DNA from: JAVWJP01 sp036638975
Lineage (GTDB): Bacteria > Bacillota > Clostridia > Oscillospirales > Ruminococcaceae
DNA: 64,000 bases
NCBI GenBank assembly: GCA_036638975.1
Contig: JAVWJP010000001.1
Coordinates: 62,001-126,000, forward strand
Reading direction: 5' to 3'
Each line of letters opens with the position of its first letter. Within the stretch, counting starts at the first letter, position 1. The position numbers and the translations under genes are program-made. A model generated the notes under the pieces. That model worked only from the letters and a program-made list of their open reading frames with translations. It was not told where the DNA came from and made no database searches. Positions 52,681-60,899 of this stretch are shown here, piece by piece.

Positions 52681-53136
52681 TTATATAAGTGAAAACAAAC
52701 CGTATGAGAGTATACCCATAATTATTCCGCTTGCCATAACACCAAGGGCAATGGCAATAAACGAAGGCCAAAGCTTTAACCTCAACGTTGCCGCAATAAG
52801 CGAGCCTGTCCATGCGCCTGTGCCGGGTAGGGGAATTGCCACAAAGCAAAACAAGCCAAATAGCTCTACTTTGCCAATTTTACTTGCTTTTTCTTCGCCC
52901 TTATCAAGTATTTTTTTAAAGAAAGGACCAATTTTTTTAAACTGCGTAAGCCAATTAAGCACTTTTGTTGAAAAAAATATGAGAAACGGCACAGGTAAAA
53001 TGTTGCCCAGTACACAGATGGTATAGTTGATCCAAAAAGGTATCTGATAGCCTGCGCCTATAGGTATTGCACCGCGCAGCTCGACTATTGGCAGCATAGA
53101 AACTAAAAAGACAAGTAAAAATTTGTTAAGCTTCAC
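52681..53136 (-). CDS. Small multidrug-export family membrane protein (COG2426)
   Basis: A 151-residue membrane protein of the putative small multidrug exporter family (PF06695). It has about four hydrophobic segments. The family signature is SMLPIVELRGAIPIGAG (about 13-29) and PLPGTGAWTGSLIA (about 103-116), with a positively charged loop between. GTG start behind AAGGGG. The drug-export function is an old annotation and is not well tested; related DedA-type folds suggest lipid or ion transport instead. Confidence 0.85.
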   Translation of the reverse strand: MKLNKFLLVFLVSMLPIVELRGAIPIGAGYQIPFWINYTICVLGNILPVPFLIFFSTKVLNWLTQFKKIGPFFKKILDKGEEKASKIGKVELFGLFCFVAIPLPGTGAWTGSLIAATLRLKLWPSFIAIALGVMASGIIMGILSYGLFSLI

Positions 53137-53191
53137 TTATTTAACCCCTTTGTTATAGTTGTTACAATAAAGTATAGCTTATTTTGCTTTT

Positions 53192-53770
53192 TTATGCAAC
53201 TGCTTTTTTTGGGCGCAGCTCAATATACTTCCAAAGCAGCACGGTAACTGCTGTTGTAATAATTATTTCGGGTATCATGTAGCTTCCGTTATAAAGAATT
53301 GAGTGAAGCCAAACCGGAGTGCCCTCCGGTGCGTAAACGCCCCATATTAAAATGCCCGAGAATATATGGCAAATGTAACGCATTACTGTAACACAAGCGG
53401 CACCTGTGCCTGCCCCTATAAGAGGGTGGCTTGCCATAAATGGCTTTGCAAAGACACTTGCAAGACCTAAAACGGTATATGCTATAACGTAATCCAGCAA
53501 TATTACCAGCAAAAACCACCAGAAGGTTTCTGTCGGCGGCGCCGATATTCCACCTAACAGCATTTGTATAAGGCTGCCTACAAATGCTGTCAGCAGCCCC
53601 CATTTAACGCCGTGACGCAGGGATATAAATACTATAGGTACCATTGCACCAAAAGTGAGAGAGCCGCCTTGCGGCATTTGCATCGGCGGTATCAGCTGTA
53701 GCACTGCAGATATTGCCACCATAAGTGCACATTCCGTTAGAATGCGCGTTTTGTTTTTTGCTTCTGTCAT
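53192..53770 (-). CDS. thiT: Thiamine-specific ECF transporter S component
   Basis: Substrate-binding membrane subunit for thiamine import through a shared ECF module. The start at 53770 is supported by AGGAGGA upstream; longer frames run back into the regulatory leader. The 192 residues have six predicted spans and the ThiT pattern: ISAVLQLIPPMQMPQGGSLTFGAMVPI, then LRHGVKWGLLTAFVGSLIQML (about 50-72) and WLHSILYNGSYMIPE near the C-terminus. The TPP riboswitch directly upstream fixes the substrate as thiamine or a related vitamer. Confidence 0.94.
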   Translation of the reverse strand: MTEAKNKTRILTECALMVAISAVLQLIPPMQMPQGGSLTFGAMVPIVFISLRHGVKWGLLTAFVGSLIQMLLGGISAPPTETFWWFLLVILLDYVIAYTVLGLASVFAKPFMASHPLIGAGTGAACVTVMRYICHIFSGILIWGVYAPEGTPVWLHSILYNGSYMIPEIIITTAVTVLLWKYIELRPKKAVA

Positions 53771-53810
53771 TAAAAGTTCCTCCTGCATATTTTTTGAATA
53801 AGAATACAGG

Positions 53811-53847
53811 AAAAAAACACCACTTCGCATAATGCAAAATGGTGTTA
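53811..53847 (-). terminator. Attenuator terminator of the TPP riboswitch
   Basis: On the minus strand AACACCA/TGGTGTT pairs around a 17-nt loop, followed by seven T, between the riboswitch aptamer and thiT. It is the likely off-state structure when TPP is bound. Confidence 0.75.
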
Positions 53848-53864
53848 GTAATTTTATATAATCA

Positions 53865-53981
53865 CTACCTACGCCAGCATTATCTGGGTCAGGTTCAACA
53901 CCGCATATGGAAGCTATGCGGCATAAGGGACCTAAACGTCAATTCGTTTCATCTCAGCCGAGGTTACTCAGCGCCCCTGTA
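53865..53981 (-). promoter_or_regulatory. TPP (THI-box) riboswitch controlling thiT
   Basis: The minus strand carries the conserved aptamer pieces in order: GGGGCGCTGAGT, CTGAGATGA, ACCTGACCCAGATAATGCTGGCGTAGGTAGTG. These are the hallmarks of the TPP-sensing element. ThiT expression should fall when thiamine pyrophosphate is plentiful. Confidence 0.95.
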
Positions 53982-54071
53982 TTCTTTTCGTCAGTAATCA
54001 TATCGCATTATAAGACAAATGTCAAGCTTTATTAAAAAAAGCAAAGTAAAACTGAATTTTTTCAAGTGCTA

Positions 54072-54713
54072 TTAGTTGACCACAGATATGCCATAATCGC
54101 ATAAATGGCGTACGCAGCATTCGTTACATTTTGGGCGGCGCGCTACACAAACGGCTCTGCCATGCTGTACTGTGCGGTGGCAAAAATTGTTACTTTCAGA
54201 AGCAGGCAAAAGCTCGCGTAGCTGCAATTCACATTTATATGGGTCTTTAGTTGTCGTAAGCCCCATAAGGTTTGTAAGACGAATACAGTGGGTATCACAT
54301 ACAACAGCGGGCTGTCCAAAAATGTCACCTAAAACGAGGTTAGCGGTTTTGCGTCCAATACCCGGCAAGGTAAGCAGCTTTTCCATAGTATCGGGGACTT
54401 TGCCGTCAAAATTTGCAACAAGAGTTTGTCCCAAGCCCAGCAGGCTTTTTGCTTTGGTTTTGTAAAGCCCACAGCTTTTTATAAGCTCCTCAACATCGGT
54501 AAGTTCTGCATCTGCAAAGCTTTGTGCAGTAGGATATTTGTCAAAAAGTGCAGGTGTAACCATGTTTACGCGTGCGTCTGTACATTGTGCCGCCAAGCGT
54601 ACCGAGATAAGCAGCTGTAACGGGTCTGTGTATTCAAGCGAACATTGAGGGTCGGGATATTCGCGCTTTAAGCAGTCGATAATTTCTAATGTGCGGTTTT
54701 GCAGAGCTGTCAT
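54072..54713 (-). CDS. nth: Endonuclease III
   Basis: DNA glycosylase/AP lyase that removes oxidised pyrimidines. The 213 residues show the helix-hairpin-helix with catalytic Lys LLTLPGIGRKTANLVLG (about 113-129), the catalytic Asp in VVCDTHCIRL (about 136-145), and the C-terminal [4Fe-4S] ligands C-x6-C-x2-C-x5-C (CVARRPKCNECCVRHLC, about 190-206). Start ATG on a weak ribosome site. It follows the small membrane protein by 12 bp and may be co-transcribed with it. Confidence 0.95.
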   Translation of the reverse strand: MTALQNRTLEIIDCLKREYPDPQCSLEYTDPLQLLISVRLAAQCTDARVNMVTPALFDKYPTAQSFADAELTDVEELIKSCGLYKTKAKSLLGLGQTLVANFDGKVPDTMEKLLTLPGIGRKTANLVLGDIFGQPAVVCDTHCIRLTNLMGLTTTKDPYKCELQLRELLPASESNNFCHRTVQHGRAVCVARRPKCNECCVRHLCDYGISVVN

Positions 54714-54725
54714 AATAACATTCCT

Positions 54726-55070
54726 TTATTTTTCTTTTGCGGTTTTTTGTATGCTTCCATAATACTCTATTTTTACAATATCAGCTTTTTTAATCGTAAT
54801 ATTTTCAGCCGTTCTGCCGTAATCGGGCAGGGTTTTTGCAGCAAAAGCGGTGCTGTCATCTAAGGCTTCACTTATCGCAACACGTCTGCCGTCGCGCAGC
54901 AGTACTATGTCGCGTTCTCCAAGGGTATAATCTGCCGGAATTGTCCCGCCATTTTCTTTAAATTCAATGTTTTTTTTGCGACCGACAAACCATAATATTA
55001 CAAAAATAAGCGCTAAAAGCGCCATCGTTATAATTATATAATTAAGATAGGCGCTAATGTCCTTGTTCAT
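54726..55070 (-). CDS. Small membrane-anchored hypothetical protein
   Basis: A 114-residue protein with one N-terminal membrane span (about 8-30, LNYIIITMALLALIFVILWF) and a soluble tail rich in strands (ERDIVLLRDGRRVAISEAL). The start at 55070 has AAGGAG 7 bp upstream. No family recognised. It lies between the 180-residue membrane protein and nth, all on the minus strand. Confidence 0.72.
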   Translation of the reverse strand: MNKDISAYLNYIIITMALLALIFVILWFVGRKKNIEFKENGGTIPADYTLGERDIVLLRDGRRVAISEALDDSTAFAAKTLPDYGRTAENITIKKADIVKIEYYGSIQKTAKEK

Positions 55071-55088
55071 AAACAAGCTCCTTTTGTC

Positions 55089-55631
55089 TTACCCGAAGCG
55101 GCGTAAAAATTTTGGGCGAAACCATAAAATATATGCCGAAATAATGCGTGTTAATGCGATATCGAACACAACAAAAACAAAGTTGCCAAGTGCAAGCGTA
55201 ATAATACCCGTATATCTGCCGAGGTCACCCATTTCTGTCATTACTTCAGGCATTTTAAGTACATAAATCATCATTAAATATGCGGCTATTATGCAAATAT
55301 TAAAAAGTACAATTTTTATACTCCACTGTATTATGCGTGACGGTATTTTCTCTAAGCTGCCCTTTAATATAGGGTAAAAGCCAAGAAAAAATATGAAAAT
55401 AAAAGCGGCTGTTTTGTCAGGTGCAATAAGAAGCGACAGTATTGACACCGCTACATATACAACTAAAGCCCATTTTGTGCCGCATTCAATAACCATTACT
55501 ACCATAAGAAAGCCCGCCGCAGCCGGTACGGCATAGCTTAAAAACGGTAAAATTCCGGTCATCATCATTAGAATAATGCAAAGAGCAGAAATAAGCCCGC
55601 CCAATGCAACTTGAGAAGATTTCTTAAGCAT
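55089..55631 (-). CDS. Integral membrane protein, unknown (ECF-S-like topology)
   Basis: A 180-residue very hydrophobic protein with about five or six spans and few charges. It opens KKSSQVALGGLISALCIILMMMTG, as many ECF substrate-binding subunits do, and ends in a basic tail (WFRPKFLRRFG). No ligand motif, so function unknown. The gap to the next gene is 18 bp. Confidence 0.75.
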   Translation of the reverse strand: MLKKSSQVALGGLISALCIILMMMTGILPFLSYAVPAAAGFLMVVMVIECGTKWALVVYVAVSILSLLIAPDKTAAFIFIFFLGFYPILKGSLEKIPSRIIQWSIKIVLFNICIIAAYLMMIYVLKMPEVMTEMGDLGRYTGIITLALGNFVFVVFDIALTRIISAYILWFRPKFLRRFG

Positions 55632-55664
55632 AGCTGCCTCTCTATCTGCTGTGCCGATAACGGC

Positions 55665-56291
55665 TTAACAGCAATTAATTAAATCTCCGCCCATACATTC
55701 GCAGCAGCAATCGGCACAAATTAAAGAAGAGCACATATCACAGCCGCTGCACCCACCAGCGGCAGGCGTTGTGGTGCGGTATGGACTTGCATTTTGGTTT
55801 GTACCGTTGTTTCGCTGCCACATCATTTGGTTCATTGCGGCACGATATTCTGCGTTTTGCGGTGCCATATTTACCGCCTGTGCCATGTTGCGGTAGGCTT
55901 GGTCTAACCAGCCGCGTGTGTATAGTACACTGCCTTTTAAAAAGTACCATTCGGCATCACGTTGCGGCGCGGGAACTCCATCTAAAAGCTCAGCCGCATC
56001 TTCAGAACGTCCATTTTGTATCATTCTGCGAATATCGGCAAATTGAGAAGATGAGGTACCCCCGCTATAGCCGCCTGCATTACTGTTGTAGCCGCTTCCG
56101 TTTTTGCGCTGCTCCGATATAGCATCGTAAGCTTCGTTAATTTCTTTCATCTTTTCCGACGCCAAATCAGCCAAAGGATTATTGGCATAGTTGTCGGGAT
56201 GATATTTGCGCGCCATCTCACGATAAGCTGTTTTTACTTCATCATCTGTGGCAGTTGGGGCAATACCCAGCACCTGATAGGGGTCTGTCAT
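55665..56291 (-). CDS. J-domain protein with cysteine-rich C-terminus
   Basis: A 208-residue protein. The N-terminal J domain (about 1-65: DPYQVLGIAPTATDDEVKTAYREMARKYHPDNY) includes the HPD motif that stimulates Hsp70 (DnaK). A Gly/Ser linker follows (about 66-80), then a TPR-like helical part (about 85-160: GRSEDAAELLDGVP, YFLKGSVLYTRGWLDQAYRNMAQAV). The tail (about 175-208) has ten Cys in tight spacing (GCSGCDMC, CADCCCEC, CC). It lacks DnaJ's Gly/Phe and zinc-finger layout. ATGA overlap with the DUF5685 gene. Confidence 0.9.
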   Translation of the reverse strand: MTDPYQVLGIAPTATDDEVKTAYREMARKYHPDNYANNPLADLASEKMKEINEAYDAISEQRKNGSGYNSNAGGYSGGTSSSQFADIRRMIQNGRSEDAAELLDGVPAPQRDAEWYFLKGSVLYTRGWLDQAYRNMAQAVNMAPQNAEYRAAMNQMMWQRNNGTNQNASPYRTTTPAAGGCSGCDMCSSLICADCCCECMGGDLINCC

Positions 56292-57154
56292 TTGCGTAAG
56301 CTCCTTTTTTCATCAACTAGGTTGAGAGAATTTTTAAGACCTAAATATATAATGTTGTCCAGTATGGTTTTATATCGTTTTAGCTCCAAAAGCTCATAAG
56401 CTTTGGCAATCTCGGCGGCTGTTTGGTTAAGCGTGTATGTGGCAGACTGTATAGCAGAAGACAGCTTGTCTGATGCGGAACCTTCTGCCTGCATTAAAAA
56501 GACATTGTAGTTTCCGCTTTTTTTATCGTCATCAAGGTCGTCAACGGCATCTATAAGGTATATCCAGCGCCCCAAAAGGTAACCCATACGCTGTAAAACA
56601 CGGCATTCGTTTTCTTTTGTACTAAGCAGTAAAAATATTTTAGATAAGCAAATTGCGGTGGGTTCGGCAGCTTCATCAATGTTTTTACAGCCATTTTCTT
56701 CAATGACCAGTTGTTTTTTTATCATGTCTGCGACAATTTCGTCTAATACAGGGTACTCTGTTTTTGCTTTGCGCAGTGCAGCCGAGGTAAACGGCTTTAT
56801 AAAAAGCACTAGTGCTTTCCCCCAAAAGCCCGAATCGCGGTAATTATCTTCGGCCTTGTAGTAAAGCATGACCATGGCTGTGCAGGCGCTTAGGCGAGAG
56901 GCTTCGTCGCTTTTACAGCAATATTTTTTTTTTAATGGGTTAGCAAAACAGCGCTCCTTACAAAATTTTGGCGGCTCGTCCAAAAGTGACATATCAAGCA
57001 GTGACAAAAAAGCAAAGTCATAGCTTAAAGTAAAGCGTGCCGCAATGCCGTAAGAGTGCCCAAGCTGCTTACAAAGCCCACAATAAACAGCCTTATAGGT
57101 GTCATATTCGCAAATTCGCATTTGCGGCTTAAAAGGCTTAATGTAACCAAACAA
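56288..57154 (-). CDS. DUF5685 family protein
   Basis: A 288-residue protein. The start is the TTG at 57154, with AAAGGAGT upstream, because the family begins MFGYI-type. Longer starts lack a ribosome site. Conserved features: FGYIKPFKPQMRICEY, VYCGLCKQLG (about 25-34), CKERCFANPLKKKYCC (about 65-80), an acidic segment AEDNYRD (about 102-108), and LIDAVDDLDDDKKSGNYN (about 206-223). Its stop overlaps the J-domain gene, implying coupled expression. Function unknown. Confidence 0.85.
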   Translation of the reverse strand: MFGYIKPFKPQMRICEYDTYKAVYCGLCKQLGHSYGIAARFTLSYDFAFLSLLDMSLLDEPPKFCKERCFANPLKKKYCCKSDEASRLSACTAMVMLYYKAEDNYRDSGFWGKALVLFIKPFTSAALRKAKTEYPVLDEIVADMIKKQLVIEENGCKNIDEAAEPTAICLSKIFLLLSTKENECRVLQRMGYLLGRWIYLIDAVDDLDDDKKSGNYNVFLMQAEGSASDKLSSAIQSATYTLNQTAAEIAKAYELLELKRYKTILDNIIYLGLKNSLNLVDEKRSLRK

Positions 57155-57296
57155 GTTATTACTCCTTTGTGTTGCCATTTATTGGATAGGCGCTGCGTTA
57201 AATTAAAAAGATTATACAATATATTCTACAATATTAAGGCGTGTAAAGCAATGAAAAAACTGTAAACACTGTCAAAGCACGGTCTTAAATTTGCAG

Positions 57297-58166
57297 TTAT
57301 TCTGCTTTTTTTGACAAATCCTTTATAATTGCTCTAGCCGCAAGTGCTCCTTCTCCTACGGCAGTAGAAATTTGAAGGAATCCGCCTATGCAATCTCCGG
57401 CCGCATATATGCCGGGTACATTTGTCATATAGTCTTCGTTTACAGCTATACTGCCGTTTTCCGTTAAAATGCCAAGCTTCACGGCTAAATCGAACGCCGA
57501 GGCAGTGCCTAAAGCGACAAATACTCCATCAACAGCCAAAAGCTCATTGTTTTCTAAAAGAACACCTTCAACACGCTCTTCCCCTACAATGTTTTTAACT
57601 GTAATGTTATTTACCTTTACATACTCTGGCAAGGTTGTTTCCCATGCGGGTTCTTTACCGTTTGTAAATATCGTAATGTCCTTTGTAAAGCGCGCGAGTT
57701 CATCTGTTTCGCTCACAGCATAGTTGCCATTGCCTAAAACTGCTAAACGGCGGTTTTTGTAAAAGAAACCGTCACATACCGCACACATACTTACTCCATG
57801 CCCCAAAAGACGTTCTAAGCCATCAATTTTTGCCTTTATGCGCGCTTTCCCCGTGGCTATAATAAGACGCTTGCAGGTGTATTCATTAAGGTTTGTTTTA
57901 ACTGTAATGTCCTGTGCCTTTACAATAGAAAGAACTTCCTCGTCATGCACCTCACAGCCCAGCAATATTGCCTGCTGTACACTGTTTTTTTGCAGCTCTG
58001 TACCGCTTATACCATTGGGAAAGCCATAGTAATTTTCTATTTTTTCGGCATTTTCCAAAGCACCTATGCCACTTCCGATAACAAGCGTTTTAAGCGAGGC
58101 ACGTACAGTATAAAGCGCTGCCGAAATACCCGCAGCGCCCTTGCCAATGATTATTACGTCGTACAT
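57297..58166 (-). CDS. Thioredoxin-reductase-like flavoprotein
   Basis: FAD-dependent disulfide reductase-type protein of 289 residues. The FAD loop IGKGAAGISAALYT (about 7-20), the redox CxxC (CAVCDG, about 132-137) and the second FAD-binding YAAGDCIGGF (about 253-262) match TrxB/TrxR low-molecular-weight enzymes. The nucleotide-binding domain has LGNGNYAVSE where TrxB has GGGDSA. The HRRxxxR NADPH motif is absent (IFTNGKEPAW). It may therefore use NADH or ferredoxin, or reduce an unusual partner. No thioredoxin gene nearby. Confidence 0.85.
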   Translation of the reverse strand: MYDVIIIGKGAAGISAALYTVRASLKTLVIGSGIGALENAEKIENYYGFPNGISGTELQKNSVQQAILLGCEVHDEEVLSIVKAQDITVKTNLNEYTCKRLIIATGKARIKAKIDGLERLLGHGVSMCAVCDGFFYKNRRLAVLGNGNYAVSETDELARFTKDITIFTNGKEPAWETTLPEYVKVNNITVKNIVGEERVEGVLLENNELLAVDGVFVALGTASAFDLAVKLGILTENGSIAVNEDYMTNVPGIYAAGDCIGGFLQISTAVGEGALAARAIIKDLSKKAE

Positions 58167-58298
58167 ATAAAAACATCCCTTCTAAAATGCAATAATGTCA
58201 GTGTACTTATTATACATAATTTAGTGTGAAGAATGCAAGCAAAAAGCAAGTTTAAAGGCTTTTTAATTGACATTTGCCGCCTTTTTGTCTATACTGAT

Positions 58299-58485
58299 AA
58301 GAATAATTTTTGTAAAGGGCATTTTGGTTAAAGCACCCTCACCGCCTGCGGCGGCGGGGTAACAGAGAAAAGCAAGAATAATTTTTGCAAAGGGCATTTT
58401 GGTTAAAGCACCCTCACCGCCTGCGGCGGCGGGGTAACAGAAAAAAGCAAGAATAATTTTTGCAAAGGGCATTTTGGTTAAAGCT
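58299..58485. repeat. 75-bp tandem direct repeats upstream of mntP
   Basis: Two full 75-bp units (58299-58373, 58374-58448) and a partial third from 58449 to about 58485, differing at only a few positions (TGT/TGC, GAG/GAA). Each unit has an AT-rich half (AAGAATAATTTTTG) and a GC-rich half with CCGCC/GGCGG self-complementarity. The third copy runs into the mntP upstream region. No unit-to-unit spacers are present. The repeat is open in frame on the minus strand, because 75 is a multiple of 3, but it has no ribosome site. Confidence 0.95.
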
Positions 58486-58501
58486 TTGCTATAAGAAAAG
58501 A

Positions 58502-59080
58502 GTGTTAATTTTGGATATTATCAGTTTATTTTTGCTTGCTGTCGGGCTTTCTATGGACGCATTTGCGGTAGCAGTAACCGACGGGCTGTGTATGCAAAAA
58601 TTCGAGTCAACGAAGGCGCTTAAAATAGGGCTTGCTTTTGGTGCGGCACAGGGTATTATGCCTGTTTTGGGCTATTTTGCGGGAAGAACCTTTAGTAGTG
58701 CAATAACAAACCTTGACCACTGGGTAGCTCTGGTTTTCCTTTGTGCTATAGGCGGCAAGATGATTTATGAAGCGGTATGTGAGATGAAAAACAGTAATGT
58801 CACACCGCAATATACTGTCCTTACCAATAAAATGCTTCTTGTACAGGCAATTGCAACAAGTATAGATGCACTGGCTGTTGGTGTAAGCCTTGCAATGATG
58901 AAAGTGAATATATTGACGGCTTCGCTGTTTATATCCTGTACAACTTTTATTTTAAGCTTTGCAGGTGTTGTAATAGGCAAAAAATCGGGAGAATTTTTAA
59001 AAACAAAGGCAGAGCTTGCGGGTGGGGTTATACTGGTGCTTTTAGGAATAAAAATATTTTTAGAGCACACTTTTGGGTAA
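58502..59080 (+). CDS. mntP: Manganese efflux pump
   Basis: Inner-membrane exporter that removes excess Mn(II). The likely start is GTG at 58502 (alternatives TTG 58511); longer frames extend back into the tandem repeat. About 192 residues with six predicted spans. MntP signatures: LAVGLSMDAFAVAVTDGL (about 10-27) with the conserved Asp, and IATSIDALAVGVSLAMM (about 117-133) with the matching Asp. No yybP-ykoY (Mn) riboswitch is visible upstream; only the repeats and a weak purine-rich stretch precede it. Confidence 0.9.
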   Translation: MLILDIISLFLLAVGLSMDAFAVAVTDGLCMQKFESTKALKIGLAFGAAQGIMPVLGYFAGRTFSSAITNLDHWVALVFLCAIGGKMIYEAVCEMKNSNVTPQYTVLTNKMLLVQAIATSIDALAVGVSLAMMKVNILTASLFISCTTFILSFAGVVIGKKSGEFLKTKAELAGGVILVLLGIKIFLEHTFG

Positions 59081-59153
59081 AAAGGCGTGGTTTGGCATTG
59101 ACGAAAAACACGAATAGCGGTATGCTAATATATGATTTAAGGGGGCGTTTATA

Positions 59154-60899
59154 TTGAAAAAACTTATGCTCGGTAATGAGGCAGTTGCCAGAGGCTTGTA
59201 CGAGTCAGGCTGTAATATAATATCCAGCTACCCGGGCACGCCAAGTACCGAAATAACTGAATATGCTGCGTTATATCCTGAGGTCTATGCCGAGTGGGCA
59301 CCTAACGAAAAAGTGGCTACAGAAGTTGCTTTAGGCGCTGCAATTGCAGGGGCGCGGTCTTTTTGCGCAATGAAGCACGTAGGGCTTAATGTGGCGGCAG
59401 ACCCAATGTTTACAGCAAGCTATACTGGTGTAAACGGCGGAATGATAATTGCTGTGGCAGATGACCAAGGTATGCACTCGTCACAAAACGAGCAAGATTC
59501 GCGTCATTATGCACAGGCGGCAAAGCTACCTATGCTGGAGCCTGCCGATTCTACCGAGTGCCGCGATTATATAAAGGAAGCGTATGAGCTTTCGGAAAAA
59601 TTTGATACTCCTGTTTTACTGCGTCTTTGCACAAGAGTTTCGCATTCTCAAAGTATTGTAGAAGAAGGCAAGCGCACCGAGATGCCGCTGCGCGAATATA
59701 CAAAAAACCCACAAAAATATGTTATGATGCCGGGTAATGCAAAGGGCAGACACGTTGTTGTAGAGCAGCGTGCTAAAAAGCTTGAGGCTATTGCAGAAAC
59801 AACAAGCTTAAACACTTTAGAGTACGCCGTAAATGATGAGATTGGCGTTATAACTGCGGGAATAACATATCAGTACGCAAAAGAAGCGCTGGGTGACGGC
59901 GTTAGTTATTTAAAGCTGGGGCTTGTAAACCCTCTGCCTGTAGCGCTAATAAAAGATTTTGCCTCCAAGGTGAAAACTGTTTACGTTTTAGAAGAACTTG
60001 ATGATGTTATAGAAACACATTGTAAAAAGAACGGAATTTCTGTGATAGGAAAAGAAATATTCAGTAATATAGGTGAGTATTCTCAAAAGCTTATTGCCGA
60101 AAAAATACTGGGTAAACAAAACGATTATATAGAATATGGTGAAACTGTACCTGTGCGACCGCCTGTTATGTGTCCGGGCTGCCCGCACAGAGCGATGTTT
60201 TATGTACTTTCTAAGATGAAGCTTACGGTAAGCGGAGATATAGGCTGCTACACCTTGGGTGCAACGCCGCCGCTTTTTGCCATGGATACAACTATTTGTA
60301 TGGGAGCATCTATTTCGGCTTTGCACGGCTTTAACAAGGCACGCGGCGAAGAAGACCGCTCGGTTGCTGTAATAGGCGACAGCACTTTTATACATTCGGG
60401 TATAACGGGGCTTATAGATATTACATATAATATGGGCTTTTCCACTGTTATAATAGCAGATAATTCTATCACCGGAATGACAGGACACCAGCAAAACCCT
60501 ACAACGGGCAAAACCCTGCGCGGCGATATAGTAGCGCAGATAAGCATAGAAAAGCTCTGTGAGGCGGCAGGTGTAAAGCGAGTTCGCGTTGTAGACCCCA
60601 ACGACATGGCAGCCTTAGAAGAAGCTTTAAAAGTAGAGCTTGCCGTAAAAGAACCATCTGTCATAATAACTCGTCGTCCGTGTGCGCTTTTAAAAAATGT
60701 TAAGCATTATCCGCCGCTTAAAATTGATAACAGTAAATGCAAAACTTGTAAATCGTGTCTTAAAATAGGCTGTCCCGCAATAAGCATGGGCGATAAAGCT
60801 ATGCAGATTGATTCTACGCTTTGTGTCGGCTGCGGGCTTTGCAAGGCGCTTTGTGCATTTGATGCCATAGTCGGGCAAGGAGGCGTAAGCAATGAATGA
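59154..60899 (+). CDS. iorA: Indolepyruvate ferredoxin oxidoreductase, alpha subunit
   Basis: Oxidatively decarboxylates aryl-pyruvates to aryl-acetyl-CoA, passing electrons to ferredoxin. The 581 residues start at a TTG with GGGGG upstream. N-terminal pyrimidine-binding domain (LMLGNEAVARGLYESGCNI, PGTPSTEITEY), then the TPP-pyrophosphate domain (GDIGCYTLGATPPL, about 361-374; IGDSTFIHSGITGL, about 407-420). The C-terminus has two [4Fe-4S] motifs (CKTCKSCLKIGCP and CVGCGLCKALC, about 524-568). iorB overlaps its end by 8 bp. Confidence 0.95.
   Translation: MKKLMLGNEAVARGLYESGCNIISSYPGTPSTEITEYAALYPEVYAEWAPNEKVATEVALGAAIAGARSFCAMKHVGLNVAADPMFTASYTGVNGGMIIAVADDQGMHSSQNEQDSRHYAQAAKLPMLEPADSTECRDYIKEAYELSEKFDTPVLLRLCTRVSHSQSIVEEGKRTEMPLREYTKNPQKYVMMPGNAKGRHVVVEQRAKKLEAIAETTSLNTLEYAVNDEIGVITAGITYQYAKEALGDGVSYLKLGLVNPLPVALIKDFASKVKTVYVLEELDDVIETHCKKNGISVIGKEIFSNIGEYSQKLIAEKILGKQNDYIEYGETVPVRPPVMCPGCPHRAMFYVLSKMKLTVSGDIGCYTLGATPPLFAMDTTICMGASISALHGFNKARGEEDRSVAVIGDSTFIHSGITGLIDITYNMGFSTVIIADNSITGMTGHQQNPTTGKTLRGDIVAQISIEKLCEAAGVKRVRVVDPNDMAALEEALKVELAVKEPSVIITRRPCALLKNVKHYPPLKIDNSKCKTCKSCLKIGCPAISMGDKAMQIDSTLCVGCGLCKALCAFDAIVGQGGVSNE

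Noticed and set aside
58263..58472. Minus-strand open frame encoding 25-residue repeats (MPFAKIILAF... type)
   Set aside because: It exists only because the 75-bp repeat is a multiple of three and stop-free in that frame. There is no ribosome site and no conserved family; the repeat DNA explains it.
58299..58485. Possible CRISPR array
   Set aside because: The copies are directly abutting 75-bp units with no variable spacers and no cas genes nearby.
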